The translations under genes and the position numbers were made by a program. The notes beneath the pieces are model-generated. The model worked only from the letters and a program-made list of their open reading frames with translations. It did no database searches and was not told the origin of the DNA. A stretch of 64,000 bases of DNA, from positions 13,761,365-13,825,364 of the forward strand of contig CM026391.1 in the NCBI GenBank assembly GCA_014843695.1, in the 5' to 3' direction. The stretch is from Archivesica marissinica (taxonomy: Eukaryota > Mollusca > Bivalvia > Venerida > Vesicomyidae). Of this stretch, positions 1 through 10,046 are shown in pieces. Each line of letters starts with the position of its first letter. The first letter of the stretch is position 1.

Positions 1-135
1 ATCTAGACACATAAGCATCAAATATATGGCCCAATGGATAGTTCTATTTCTAATTCTACGCTATACTGCTTATTCCTGATTATGACTGGCAGACCCCTTT
101 CTGTTTTGGGACACACTCAATTCCTATGTAACCCA

Positions 136-262
136 AAAGATAGAACGGCAATGTGGAATTAAGAGCATTGCCTAAGAGTTCAATCATATCCGAGACAGAT
201 GGCGCGAACTTCGGTCCTCTCGCACATGAAGGGAACGGGCTGCCGCGCGCCCTACTCTTTGC
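136..262 (-). repeat. Strongly diverged SINE of the S2 type
   Basis: Words such as GGCAATGTGGAATTAAGAGC, GCCTAAG and CTTCGGTCCTCTCGCACATG parallel, in order, the S2 SINE found many times in this window (GGCAACGTGGAATTTAAATGC, TCCGGACCTTTCGCACCTG). The match is patchy, as expected of an old copy. The same stretch recurs unchanged at 52122-52248. Confidence 0.45.
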
Positions 263-740
263 TATGAAATGATTGTACATATTTAACTCTACTCGATTAA
301 AAAAATATCCATATCACACCTACCCATCATAACTTTAAGGCTCAAATTAACTGAAAGGAACAATGCATTTATTCATGTATTACCCAATTCGATGTAGAGA
401 TATGGTATCCTTTTGTTGCATATTTCTCGAGTATTGTGCAGCATGCATACATACATGTATTATATAAAACTGATTGCAACCAGAAGGATTTTCTCAAATT
501 TAGTGGTGAAATACCTAGTTTTACATATTCCGCAATGTAGGCGCGAAGTTATTATGACACCGGTTACTAGTTACCCGGATAATCAACAAACGGGAAGCGA
601 AAACTCTATGTATTTGTTCGTGACATGTTCTTTGACGTATTTGGGCACATATATCCTCTAGTGTCCTCAAATCGTGATACCTTCGTTTTCGTTACCCCGT
701 ATGTATTTACAATACTGCGCGCGATCGGTGTTTTCTGACA

Positions 741-751
741 TCACCAATCAG
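741..751 (+). promoter_or_regulatory. Possible CCAAT box
   Basis: The sequence TCACCAATCAGG contains a good NF-Y/CCAAT-box core and is repeated in copy B at 52727-52737. It lies 2.9 kb before the first recognised inturned exon. Without a transcription start site this is only a motif match. Confidence 0.2.
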
Positions 752-1974
752 GAATAGATAGTGTCAACGGTCATTTTCCATATTTGGCAACAACAATGCG
801 CCGTATAATCCTTGTAGGCGTAAGTAATCGGTTATTTTCCTTGCATTGGTATAAAACATGCTATTTTTCATAATGCAATATTGCATCACCATTTGTACAT
901 TTGATTTACTGCAAAATATTGACCATTTCCAGTTTTGTTTTGCGTCGTCTGATTTGTTTACCTACCTGTCATTTAAAGTGAAGGTCAAAATAGACTGGGT
1001 TACAATTTTAATTAGTGTATGGGGAGATAGTTTTGGAGACTTCTCTTATATTGTTTTGAGGTCCATACAGTGCTACTGTCATCGTCAACTAAGCGATGTG
1101 TCCTGTAGTGTAGTGTACTTAAAGGAATAGTTTTTAATTTTGTTTTAGGTTTATGGCAGTCCACCACCTACAAAGCGAAAGTACACGCAATATTCATCAA
1201 CAGCCCTTACAAATAGGCACAGTGTAACCACTGGACCCACCTCATTTACTGTTCAAAAGTCAGGTTTACAAGATTAGGTGATGAATTCAGATGTCCACAT
1301 GTGAAAATGCTTGTTAAACTGTGAAAATGTTCACTGTGAAAAGAAATATTCATCAAAATAATAGAAATTATCATTATGCTGCATAAAACGTGTTCGTTTT
1401 AAATTTACACCCATTCGATGTTACGCAAAATTGATTTTCTGAAAGGTCACGAAAACTCCGGTACCAGTCACCACAGATGTCGGTTTCGGGTCTTGGTAAA
1501 AATGACAGCGCCCGTTGTTATTTACGTAGTCATATTCATTTCTAATTCATTGGAATAAAAGAGGAAAGTTACTTTATTTACATCATACATTTAGAAACTA
1601 TGTAGTTTTAAGATTGGTTTTGTTGAATGCCGATCATTTCTTATCATAACGGAAACCGGAAACTCGTGGGTACTACAAATTTTAAAGGACGAAAGCCCGA
1701 ACTAAAAGTAAACATTATTGTCAGTATGTGTCTACGTGTACATGGTCAACTCGTACCATAGTGAACTCGAACCAATTTTTGTCAACTCGTGTCTCGTATG
1801 ATGTAAAAATCATGTATCTCACTATCAGTATCTGATACAATTTTTATTCGGACATGTATGTGCTAATAAGCTTGTAATATGTAAAATAATTGAAGTTAAG
1901 TTGCATTAATATATTGTATTTTAATTTATATATGAATGTGCAGGACGTTCATTTGACCTAAACTTTGCTAAAGT

Positions 1975-2312
1975 GACCAAGCAAAGAAAGATCAGAAAAG
2001 TTAGTGACCTCACTAAACACTAGTCGGACAGCTCTACCAGCTGAGCTAGCCGGGCTGAAGTTCTACCGACTCCGAAATACACGTTTCCCTCTTTTATTCT
2101 TTAGCATCCACACTCCGATCCCTGGAGCCGTACCCCTAGTCCTTTGTCCATACCAAACAAGATATCCATGTCGTCATTAAAGTGACCCAAGCAAAGAAAG
2201 AGTGGAAAATTTAATGATCCAATATGTGACTCAAACCCACGACCTCCCGAACACTAGTTGGACAATTCTACCAACTGCACTAGCTGAGCCGATGTTCTAC
2301 CCACGACTAAAT
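1975..2312 (-). repeat. Two tandem tRNA-derived repeat units (S8)
   Basis: Two related units (about 1970-2095 and 2181-2312) share AAAGTGACC..AAGCAAAGAAAG, a reverse-strand tRNA-like body (ACCAGCTGAGCTAGCCGGGC in the first) and an end close to CGAAATACAC. On the minus strand the body reads GCCCGGCTAGCTCAG, close to a tRNA-Lys 5' half. Copy B has the same two units plus a third, better preserved one at 54319-54463. Confidence 0.7.
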
Positions 2313-2332
2313 ACACTACATGGCAATGTTTG

Positions 2333-2423
2333 AAAAACCACAAAAAAACAAAAAACCCACACCAACCCACACCCCCAACACACACACCACCAACACACCC
2401 CCACACCCACCCAAAACACACAC
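2333..2423. repeat. A/C-only low-complexity tract
   Basis: About 90 bases contain only A and C on this strand, with no regular period. It sits exactly where copy B carries its third tRNA-derived unit, and where the two copies stop being identical. It may be a simple-sequence replacement or a consensus error. Confidence 0.75.
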
Positions 2424-3043
2424 TGTGTTTACAGAATACAGTGTGTTGATCAGAATTAATTTTCATATTTTTTCCAAAGAGGAATTCTGAATATGCTCCA
2501 ATTTTCATCAAACTATCAATAATAGCACAAATTAGATAGATTTTTTATAAACTTTCTGTAATTTAGTTTCAGTTTCATTTATCAGTATTTAATGGCCAGT
2601 TAACTTTTTGAGATTGCAATATCGGCGGTGATAATTGTATTGAAAATGGCGGATGTCGATATTTGTCATATCTGAATTGGGGATTTTTCTAATTTCTTTG
2701 CTGAAATCCGGTAGGTTAATCACAATGGGCATATTATGTATCATTGGAAACGTATGGGCATTCAATAAATACTATTTTTTAATACAGCTCCTTAAATTTT
2801 TGTAAAATCTGTCCTAGTGTTTTTTTATTTGTAAACATACAATGAAAAATCAACATCCGGGGTATAGGTCAATCTTTCTATTGGGCAATAAATATAACTT
2901 CATGAATACTAAGCAATATTGTAAAGCGACGCGTGTCGTCAGCCCTGTTACGTTTCAGTTATTAGTTACTAAAACATATTTTAATTTAATAATAATGCAA
3001 GCATCAGAGACTCTGTCTGTATTCTTTCCTGGTAAACATACAG

Positions 3044-3319
3044 CAGGGCTCATTCTAGAGGGCGACATGGCCGAAGTAGTCGCCATTGGGACCCTGACTG
3101 TGCCCCCTGTGAGCACCACTTCTCTCTAAAAAAGATTAATGAATTTTGTTTTACAATTTTAAGACAAAATATTGTCCAGTAAGATACACTGGGCATTGTA
3201 AAGCACTACTTCTATTATATTGTTTTTAACGGTGATATTGTGTATCAAATAATACCATAGATGCCGTTATCGCGTGCTTTCTCACTTTTCCCAATAATGT
3301 GTGCCTAGCTTGAGCCCTG
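3044..3319 (+). mobile_element. hAT-like MITE (CAGGG..TCATTCTAG family)
   Basis: The element opens CAGGGCTCATTCTAGAGGGC and closes CTAGCTTGAGCCCTG, so its ends form short inverted repeats starting CAGGG, as in many hAT elements. Relatives lie at 10047-10350, 62983-63230 (inverted) and 63300-63568. It has no coding capacity. The copy B orthologue is split by a LINE insertion. Confidence 0.7.
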
Positions 3320-3434
3320 TACTGTAAAGCCTTTAATATGCATACTCACAATGATTCCCCAAACCCTCCCATTTTTTGTGTGATACTTCTTTGACTCTAA
3401 GATCGAACACAAACAGAAATATATGTATACCTGT

Positions 3435-3466
3435 ACTGCATTCAGAGTGTGTTTTACGTTTATTTA
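3435..3466 (-). mobile_element. Remnant of S1 SINE with left target-site duplication
   Basis: ACTGCATTCAGAG (3435-3447) is followed by only 19 bases of the S1 SINE end (TGTGTTTTACGTTTATTTA), then directly by a LINE tail. Copy B has the full SINE between two ACTGCATTCAGAG repeats. Copy A has therefore lost about 520 bases, from inside the SINE to inside the LINE. Confidence 0.8.
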
Positions 3467-3470
3467 AATT

Positions 3471-3555
3471 TCCAGAGGGCCTCATGGAAGAATAGCCCTG
3501 GGCTAAAGCCTAAATGAGTCGCCCTCTGTAAATAAAGAATTTACTTACTTACTTT
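3471..3555 (+). mobile_element. 3' tail of a CR1/L2-like LINE
   Basis: The block with GAGGGCCTCATGG, AATAGCCCTGGGC and AATAAAGAA ends in a TTAC-repeat tail. In copy B the same tail follows a reverse-transcriptase C-terminal reading frame (56548-56845), which identifies it as a LINE 3' untranslated end. Confidence 0.7.
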
Positions 3556-3607
3556 TAAATAATGCGCATTGTTCACTGAATCTTATTTTCCAAATTTGTT
3601 TTAACAG

Positions 3608-4422
3608 CAGCCTTAGGGAATCCTCGCACTGGTTATCAAAGGCGAACAAGAAGGGTGAAATTTTCCAGCTTGAATTGGAACAACCTGTCGATACACAGGA
3701 TATCCCATCTAGCAACAACAAGGAATGCTCTTATTTCTGCAGTGATTGTGCTACCGATGACACTGGTTATGGCACAGACACCGACTTGAACTCAAATCTA
3801 AGAAAAAAAGACGATGCTTTGAAATTCAATCTAACAGAATTTAATGATATTAATGACGTTTTAAAGGGTAGTTGTTTTGAAATAGTGACAGGCAGTTCGT
3901 TTGACAGTTCTGTTAATGACATTCAAAAAATTGAGGAGGACATTGACAGCTTGTTTCAGGGTGTTAACATAGAACAGAGCAAGTGTGATATTACCACAAT
4001 AGATGCAGACATTCCTTTCGATATTGATAGTTGTTTTTCTGAGAGAGAACTAAAGATTGACAGTTGTTTTGAAAGTGGCTATGCTGAAATCATGGAAATT
4101 AATGATATTGAAAATACACATGAAGAATCTTTTGAATATTCCAAAACCAAGGAAACGAACGGGACAAGAAAGTGTGAATGTAATGCGAAGGACTCGTCCT
4201 TGAAACATTATATAGAAGTTGATGTCAAATTGAGACACCAACGAAATAGTCAGAAGGATATGACGACTGTTCAGCTCTGCGAACATATATTAGGGGTAGT
4301 GCCTGGTCATTATGGGTCAAGCCAGTCAGCAAATCATAGTCACAGAAGAAAGGACAGAAGGGTCAAGATAAGGGGTCTGGTTCCAACTGGTGTTACAGCT
4401 AAATATCCAGAAGTCAAAGTTG
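3608..4422 (+). CDS. INTU: Inturned copy A exon 1 seen: N-terminal region and start of PDZ
   Basis: The exon opens SSLRESSHWLSKANKKGEI, matching the INTU signature W-L-x(4)-K/N-G-E-hydrophobic-F-x-L-E-L. An acidic, Ser/Asp-rich disordered stretch follows, with repeated DSCF motifs (IDSCFSERE, IDSCFESGY). It ends in a basic segment and the PDZ start RVKIRGLVPTGVTAKYPEV. The acceptor is a tandem CAGCAG, so the exon may start at 3608 or 3611. The donor is TTG|GTAAGA and the exon ends in phase 1. No start codon is visible, so an upstream exon must exist. Copy B differs at only a few residues (NSNLRK to NSSLRK, FEYSK to FESSK). Confidence 0.9.
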
Positions 4423-4572
4423 GTAAGATATTTGAAGTTGCTAGGATACAGGATTAAACGATTGATTTAGTCACGATTATTGAAGCTTACTGAACCTTGA
4501 AAATACATGACTCGTGTACATGGTAGTTAAGCCTATTTTAACCTAATAAGTCTATTTATCACTAGTGTACTT

Positions 4573-4790
4573 CATCAGGAGTTTATCACCAATGCAACCC
4601 GGGTTCGATCCTCGGACCGGGAAGTTTGTGAGATGGTACGGTGGTCGCCAGATCAGACAGGTGGGTTTTCTCCGGGTACTCCGGTTTCCTCCCACACGAA
4701 TGACCACATATACGCTTTCATCCGCGCCAACGAGAGTAATTAATATAAGTTGTTAAAACTTGCTTCGCAATTGTTGTAAAATAAATAAAG
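4573..4790 (+). mobile_element. S3 SINE, 5'-truncated
   Basis: It starts inside the tRNA-like head at CACCAATGCAACCCGGGTTC (a B-box) and runs through GGTACGGTGGTCGCCAGATC, TCCGGGTACTCCGGTTTCC and the tail AGTTGTTAAAACTTGCTTCG..AATAAATAAAG. The copy B orthologue is at 57841-58058, so the insertion predates separation of the copies. Open frames across it are SINE shadows. Confidence 0.85.
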
Positions 4791-5303
4791 TTAAGGAGCA
4801 AATACATGTACATTTGTATATGCAATCATTGTTGCTAAGAAAGTGTTACCAATCTATTCTATATTTCTTCGTTTTGTCTGCACTGTTCAATGATTTCGAT
4901 ATTCAGATTTCGATGATATTCTGCAATCAATGTAGCCTGGGTTCCAGTCTTTCGATTTTTCACTTTTTAACTTCTGGCAAATGACATGATCAGAAACTCA
5001 ATACGGCCCAATTAATAATCTTGGTGTTAAAATATATTTATTTGACTGACCAGGCTAAATAGATCGACGTCTGTTCCCAGGCTACAATCTCTGACTGGCG
5101 GTGATTAACAACACACAGTCAATATTCTGACCCCAACCTCTCATCTCAGAAATATTTATGCCTGAAGCAAACACCAGTGGAATATAATGCCCTCAAATAA
5201 AATATACTTTATGTACTTGCATATATACGTCATGTATATATATATATATTATATAAATGTTTGCAAGAAGATAACGGAGATTAATTGAGTATTTATGTTT
5301 CAG

Positions 5304-5389
5304 GGGATAATTTGTTGTCTGTGAATGAGATGGATGTGACGTGGGATAACTTGGACAGCATTCTCAAGGTTCTACTCAACCAGAAACAG
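5304..5389 (+). CDS. INTU: Inturned copy A exon 2: PDZ domain core
   Basis: 86 nt between TTTATGTTTCAG and CAG|GTAATT. With the carried base it reads GDNLLSVNEMDVTWDNLDSI then LKVLLNQKQ. This is the classic PDZ 'GD.L..VN...V' strand-helix pattern and aligns with INTU [20 protein letters not shown]. It ends in phase 0. Copy B exon 2 (58567-58652) gives the same peptide. Confidence 0.93.
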
Positions 5390-5574
5390 GTAATTATATA
5401 TGATCATAGTTTGAAGGTCTTGTGGTTAAACCTCATAGGGTCTTGTCAAGATGTTTATTGAGGGTCCATCAAGATGATAAAGGTTGAAAAACTGCTTGTA
5501 TTTGTAAAATTAAAATGATACCGACCAACACTAATACTGTAAATTTGTACAGTTTACACATAGTCTTCACATTT

Positions 5575-5788
5575 CAGGGTTCCCACTGTTGGTCGACAAA
5601 AAACTAATATTGGCTCTAAATTTTGTGATTTGGCGCAACATATTTAATTTTTTTTTTTTGTCACATGTTTTGTCAAATACATGGCTTCAAATATTTATTT
5701 GTGAACTATATCGTTCTTAGTTGGCTCCAGTGTTTTTCAATTGGCGACAGAAGTGGTGTGTACAAACATTCAGACAGAGGGAACCCTG
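5575..5788 (+). mobile_element. hAT-like MITE, CAGGGTTCCC ends
   Basis: The ends are CAGGGTTCCCACTG and AGAGGGAACCCTG, a terminal inverted repeat of about 10 bp. The interior has ATTGGCTCTAAATTTTGTG and ACATGGCTTCAAATATTTA, with no coding capacity. Relatives are at 10778-11025 and, in copy B, 58838-59060. Confidence 0.75.
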
Positions 5789-5803
5789 CATTCGATACTT
5801 TAA

Positions 5804-6006
5804 CCCTTTCAACACCACAGGCCTCTAAATAGGCTTACACAAAGTGTAGATCCAGAGCCGTCTCATCAGGATCTGTACTTTTTGCCAGTAATATTATTAT
5901 TTTTAGACAAATTACCCATTTTGATAAATGAACTTGTCCAAATGTAATTTTTTTGGTCTAAAAATATAGTGCACGGGTCCATGTCAGTTACTTGGTGTTG
6001 AATAGG
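5804..6006 (+). mobile_element. TTAA-flanked MITE (P1), right end eroded
   Basis: It begins after TTAA with CCCTTTCAACACCACAG and ends CTTGGTGTTGAATAGGATAA. The intact relative at 20117-20352 has TTAA on both sides and CCC(T/A)TTCAACACCA inverted ends. TTAA target duplication and CCC-starting ends resemble piggyBac-type MITEs. Copy B orthologue: 59076-59302. Confidence 0.65.
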
Positions 6007-6134
6007 ATAATACTTACTGTGCATATATAATAAAGGACCTCCGTTGCCAAGTTATTGATGTACAGTTCTAGACATTCATTTCTCTACCCTCTGTTGGTTC
6101 AAGGTGGTTCTACCTTGTAAGGATTATGAAGTTA

Positions 6135-6360
6135 CAAATTTATATTAGCTCAATTGCGAAACAAGTTACAACTTATATTAATCCCTCTCGAGACCTCATT
6201 CCTGATGGAATCCATCGCCACGAGGAAAGAGAAAAGATGCAATGTGGAATTTAAATGCCTAGCTTAAGGGCACAATCCTAGCGGCTTCAACGGGGGTTCG
6301 AACTCTAGGCCTTTCACATCTGAAGCGAACGCGCTACCACTGTGCTATCACGATTTCCAC
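6135..6360 (-). mobile_element. S2 SINE with 13-bp target-site duplication
   Basis: The minus-strand element has a tRNA-like head (GTGGTAGCGCGTTCGCTTCA when reversed, then a B-box), a body with GGAATGAGGTCTCGAGAG and a tail GTAACTTGTTTCGCAATTGAG. It is flanked by GATTATGAAGTTA at 6122-6134 and 6361-6373. In copy B the same insertion carries an internal deletion. Confidence 0.88.
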
Positions 6361-6449
6361 GATTATGAAGTTATCTAACTAGCTTATGTAAATCCTATTC
6401 AAATATTGTATTTAATGGTGAGATTGTTATTTTAAACTTATTCCATATA

Positions 6450-6625
6450 CAGTCAAACCTGTGTTAGTGATCACCTCCATTAAGTAGCCAACCTGTATTA
6501 AGCAGCCAGTTTCAAGATTCCAAATATTGTCTTACTATATATTTGACCTCTATTAAGCAGCCACCTATGCTAAGCAGCCACTTTCTTCGACTCCCTTGGC
6601 TGGCTGCTTAAAACAGGTTTGACTG
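6450..6625. mobile_element. TA-flanked MITE, CAGTCAAACCTGT ends
   Basis: 176 bp between TA dinucleotides. The ends CAGTCAAACCTGT and ACAGGTTTGACTG are perfect inverted repeats, and the interior repeats TTAAGCAGCCA-type words. TA flanks suit Tc1/mariner-derived MITEs. Relatives: 18440-18617 and 50483-50635. Copy B keeps only the left third (59680-59740). Confidence 0.82.
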
Positions 6626-6892
6626 TATATTGGAATTTATTAATTAATACAATTAGATTACGCAATCGTGCATCTTCTCATTCCTCCCAATAATTTGGGT
6701 CTAGCAAAAAAAAACCGGATACATTTGGAATGTAAATGTATAATTGCAATAGTAGCCAGAGTAGAGCAGTTGTCTGATATAAGGGCTACCTTATTAGACT
6801 GTAGATGCAATACCGTATACTGTCAAATTGCTGCACTTGTTTGCATGTGTACAAGTACGTACCATTTGTAACTTGAACCGTTGTATTTTCAG

Positions 6893-7111
6893 GCTAAACT
6901 TGTCGTTAAACGGAATATAAAACACAAAAAAGCTGGTACCCTGCTCATGAAAAAGAAGAACCAGTCGACCAATAGACTAGTACAGCTTGTCACCGGCTCC
7001 AATGGTAGTACTGCTACAATAGAGAATATAATGCAGGGAGAATGGGAACCATTCTATGGAGCAATGTATCTCTCTCTGGAAGGTGTGAACTCTGACAATA
7101 TGCAGGCCAAG
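6893..7111 (+). CDS. INTU: Inturned copy A exon 3: PDZ end and linker into longin region
   Basis: 219 nt (73 codons, phase 0 to 0) between TTGTATTTTCAG and AAG|GTAACT. It starts AKLVVKRNIKH, the last PDZ strand (INTU MQVKLTFEN). A basic stretch follows, then ENIMQGEWEPFYGAMYLSLE, which parallels INTU 'TPHIIMYLTLQLDSE' entering the first longin domain. Copy B differs by one residue (KHKKAG to KHKNAG). Confidence 0.9.
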
Positions 7112-8395
7112 GTAACTAACTCGAGAAGCATTGTCATGAAGGAGCAGTGTACAACATTAGGGGCACGTCCGATGGATATGTCTAGTAAGAAATGTCGATC
7201 AGGCGCCGTAATTTTGCCAGATGGTTGCCCAATCGGTCATGATGATATTTTGATAAAATTGTGGCATTAAATTTCAATCATTTCCTACCAGTTACGAGTA
7301 GATCTAATTTGAATTCATTCGGAAGTTTAAAGGTTTACATCTCTGCAACAAATTTGTCCATACACATGTGCAGCCATTTTTATAAATCTTGGAAATCCTC
7401 TATCTATTATTAGACATGACCTAAATAAATTATCTAAATTTCTAAAATGTTGTAAAACTGCTGCGCATTTTATTCAAATGTCATAATTATAATATTTGAA
7501 ACAGAAATATTTTATTTCAGCGGGGTGTTGAGACTGACAGATTGTTGATTTAGATCATAGAAATAATAGATTAATTAAATTTTTAATTGTACAATAATTA
7601 TAACAAACTAAATCTAAACGAATGACCAAATGCATTGATTTGTAGCATTATCGTAGTTTAAAAGTACGGTCTAGTTGATCTCAGGTCCTGGCTAGTCAGT
7701 TTCCAGAGTTACTGGTCCGACTGGTCTAGTGATAAAAAAATTAATGTCGAACACTGAGGAGATTTAAACCTGGTCACATGTGTGATATCTGTGATAAATT
7801 TGCAAAGGGAATTCTGTTTGTATAATTACCTACACATATTGCAGTAATACTTCATTTTTATTGTACAATTTTGTACACTATAAGTTTCTTATGCTATATC
7901 CGATTTTTGGATTCGGGCACAAAGAATATCTTCATTGTAAAATTATTAGGGGCCTAATTCATGAAAAAGCTGACGTTTCTGCTTAGATTTATGTCAAGAC
8001 CTCTGTGTTAGGATTTGTCATCCATTATGGCATATATAACAGACTTACATTTTTTTTTTGTCTAATTGGTCCTTGGTGTACAGTCGTTTTTTTTTGGTTT
8101 AAACAGTATTTATTGCAAGACATATAACATACAACGGAATACATAATGCAAATGATCAAGTAGGAAGCTAAAACTATGAGGAAAATGTTTTTATATAAGG
8201 CTTAAAGCTAGTTTTAGGATGACAAATCCTAGCACTAAGGTCTAAATTACAAAATTCCTTTCGTTAATTTATGGACCTTACCAGAATAATTTGGACTGTT
8301 ATGTAAAGGATGCGACCTAGTTACATAATCATGTGTCTTACATTAGATAACCTTGCTATATACATGTATTTGTATTGTGATATTAAACCTTACAG
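7112..8395 (+). other. Intron 3 of copy A, no recognised element
   Basis: AT-rich intron aligned with 60263-61529 of copy B, with scattered substitutions and small indels. I see no coding sequence or named repeat. Near 7900-8280 a segment AAAGAATATCTTCATTG..TCCTAGCACTAAGG is shared by both copies and of unknown nature. Confidence 0.7.
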
Positions 8396-8508
8396 GAGGA
8401 CATTGTGTATCAGTTTCCGAGGGTAGATAACAAAGTAATAGCGTCGCGGGGAATGTTCATTACTATAGCCGGCACTGTGACTGATGCAACGCAGTCTACC
8501 GTACAAAG
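8396..8508 (+). CDS. INTU: Inturned copy A exon 4: longin-like segment
   Basis: 113 nt between CCTTACAG and AAAG|GTAATT. Reads EDIVYQFPRVDNKVIASRG then MFITIAGTVTDATQSTVQ. It aligns with INTU [20 protein letters not shown], the conserved R-G-hydrophobic-F-hydrophobic-T strand of a longin fold. It ends in phase 2 (AG|C codon). Confidence 0.93.
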
Positions 8509-8687
8509 GTAATTACTTACACACATATAATGTAGCGATATAGATATCAAAGTTTTATGACCTCCCTTTATCTGTCTGTCATAGCCCTTAAATTCAATAT
8601 CCGTTTCAATTCAACTTGTTGTTACATGGGTTTACAGTCTCCCACTTTCATAGACGCATTGGTCACAGTCAGTAGATGTCCCATGTT

Positions 8688-8921
8688 AGTTTATACAAAT
8701 TTATTTTAGCTCAATTACGAAACAAGTTCCTACAGCTTATATTAATCACTCTCGAGACCTCATTCCTATTGGAATCCATTGTCAGCAGGAAGAGAGAAAG
8801 AGGCAACATAGAATTTAAATGCCTTGCCTCAGGGCACAATCGTAACGGCTGCAGTGGGGCTCAAGCTCCGGGCCTTTCGCACCTGAAGCGAACGTGCTAC
8901 CACTGCGCTAGCACGACTGTC
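8688..8921 (-). mobile_element. S2 SINE
   Basis: The tail ACAAATTTATTTTAGCTC..ACGAAACAAG, the body CTCTCGAGACCTCATTCC and the head CTGAAGCGAACGTGCTACCA match S2 in reverse orientation. The imperfect flank TGTCCCATGTTAG / TGTCCCCTGTTAA looks like a decayed duplication. Copy B orthologue: 61823-62055. Confidence 0.85.
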
Positions 8922-9019
8922 CCCTGTTAATTTTGGGGGTTAGTATCCGAAATAGCTCCAGGAACCTCGAATTCCAATCATTTCTGCTCAATAAATTGTT
9001 AGTCATTTGGTACACAGCC

Positions 9020-9470
9020 TTACGGTAATACAGCTTTAACATGTGTACATCCCTGCGAGGGGTTTAACATTACGGTAATACAGCGTTAACATGTGTACAT
9101 CCCTGCGAGGGGTTTAACATTACGGTAATACAGCTTTAATATGTGTACATCCCTGCGAGGGGTTTAACATTACGGTAATACAGCTTTAATATGTGTACAT
9201 CCCTGCGAGGGGTTTAACATTACGGTAATACAGCGTTAACATGTGTACATCCCTGCGAGGGGTTTAACATTAGGTAATACAGCTTTAACATGTGTAATCC
9301 CTGCGAGGGGTTTAACATTACGGTAATACAGCGTTAACATGTGTACATCCCTGCAAGGGGTTTAACATTACGGTAATACAGCTTTAATATGTGTACACCC
9401 CTGCGAGGGGTTTAACATTACGGTAATACAGCGTTAACATGTGTACATCCCTGCGAGGGGTTTAACATTA
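9020..9470 (+). repeat. 50-bp minisatellite, about 9 units
   Basis: The unit holds TTTAACATTACGGTAATACAG followed by G or T, then TTAACATGTGTACATCCCTG and CGAGGGG. It includes the small hairpin CCCTGCGAGGG. Copy B has about 6 units (62158-62460), in which G and T variants alternate strictly. Confidence 0.92.
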
Positions 9471-9852
9471 GAGGAAGATAGAATACTAACATCATATTCT
9501 GGTTATACTCTACAAGTGTATGCTGCCTGCATGCGGATCTCCTATATCTGATTTAATATTAACTATTCCAGGGTTCATTCTCAGTGGAGTTCCTGAGCAT
9601 CAAGGGTAGTTTTGAATTTGGGGCCATCATTGTACTGTACCCTTGCATGGCTGTAAGCAGTGACTAACAGTGTTCTGAACACTTGCCTTTCTAAATGATG
9701 CACATATGTATTTGTATTGTTGTCATATTTGTATCTCATTTTTATAAGAAAACAATTCTAGTTTCTGGTATTCTCTACTTTTGTGTTTTAGTGGTGTCCA
9801 TTATTGAGTTTCTAGCCGTTTCTGAGTAATTTTGTATCATATCTACTTGCAG

Positions 9853-9942
9853 CACCACACTGACGGTAGATAACTGTCCAGTCCACATTGTGTATCATTG
9901 TGAAGGACAGAATTTGTTTGTGATTTCTGCACCAGAAAATAG
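9853..9942 (+). CDS. INTU: Inturned copy A exon 5: longin-like segment
   Basis: 90 nt between CTACTTGCAG and AATAG|GTAAGC. With the carried bases it reads STTLTVDNCPVHIVYHCEGQ then NLFVISAPEN. It aligns with INTU [20 protein letters not shown] then KLLLIGLPAE: strand, turn, strand of the longin sheet. The Cys in DNCPVH is Ser in copy B. Confidence 0.92.
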
Positions 9943-10046
9943 GTAAGCTGAAACAATTTTTAATTTGCTATCGTTTCTTTCACATGTTTCATATGGCGCC
10001 CAACGGGGGACCGTGACTGAATATAATATAAACTGTGATAATGTGT

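Larger units (their letters stand above)
1..3607. other. 5' side of inturned copy A (upstream or intron)
   Basis: This is non-coding sequence before the first recognisable inturned exon. I see no exon matching the acidic N-terminus of INTU here, so the initiator exon is either too divergent to see or outside the window. The first 2332 bases recur at 51987-54318 with a constant offset of 51986. The rest holds a tRNA-derived repeat pair, an A/C-only tract, a hAT-like MITE and a LINE tail, each listed separately. 1131-1974 and 2424-3043 show nothing I recognise. Confidence 0.6.

Noticed and set aside
80..280. 66-codon minus-strand frame repeated in copy B
   Set aside because: Identity between copies is due to the 2.3-kb identical block; it overlaps an old SINE and has no coding signature.
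768..800. Possible RFX X-box (TTTTCCATATTTGGCAAC) expected for a ciliary gene promoter
   Set aside because: Only the GGCAAC half-site is good; the spacing to any RYYNYY half does not fit the consensus.
806..829. Short ATG frame ending at GGC|GTAAGT as inturned first exon
   Set aside because: Eight codons (MRRIILVG) with no resemblance to the acidic INTU N-terminus, and too short to judge.
9020..9470. CRISPR-like regularity
   Set aside because: The whole 50-bp unit is repeated with no unique spacers, and this is animal DNA; it is a minisatellite.
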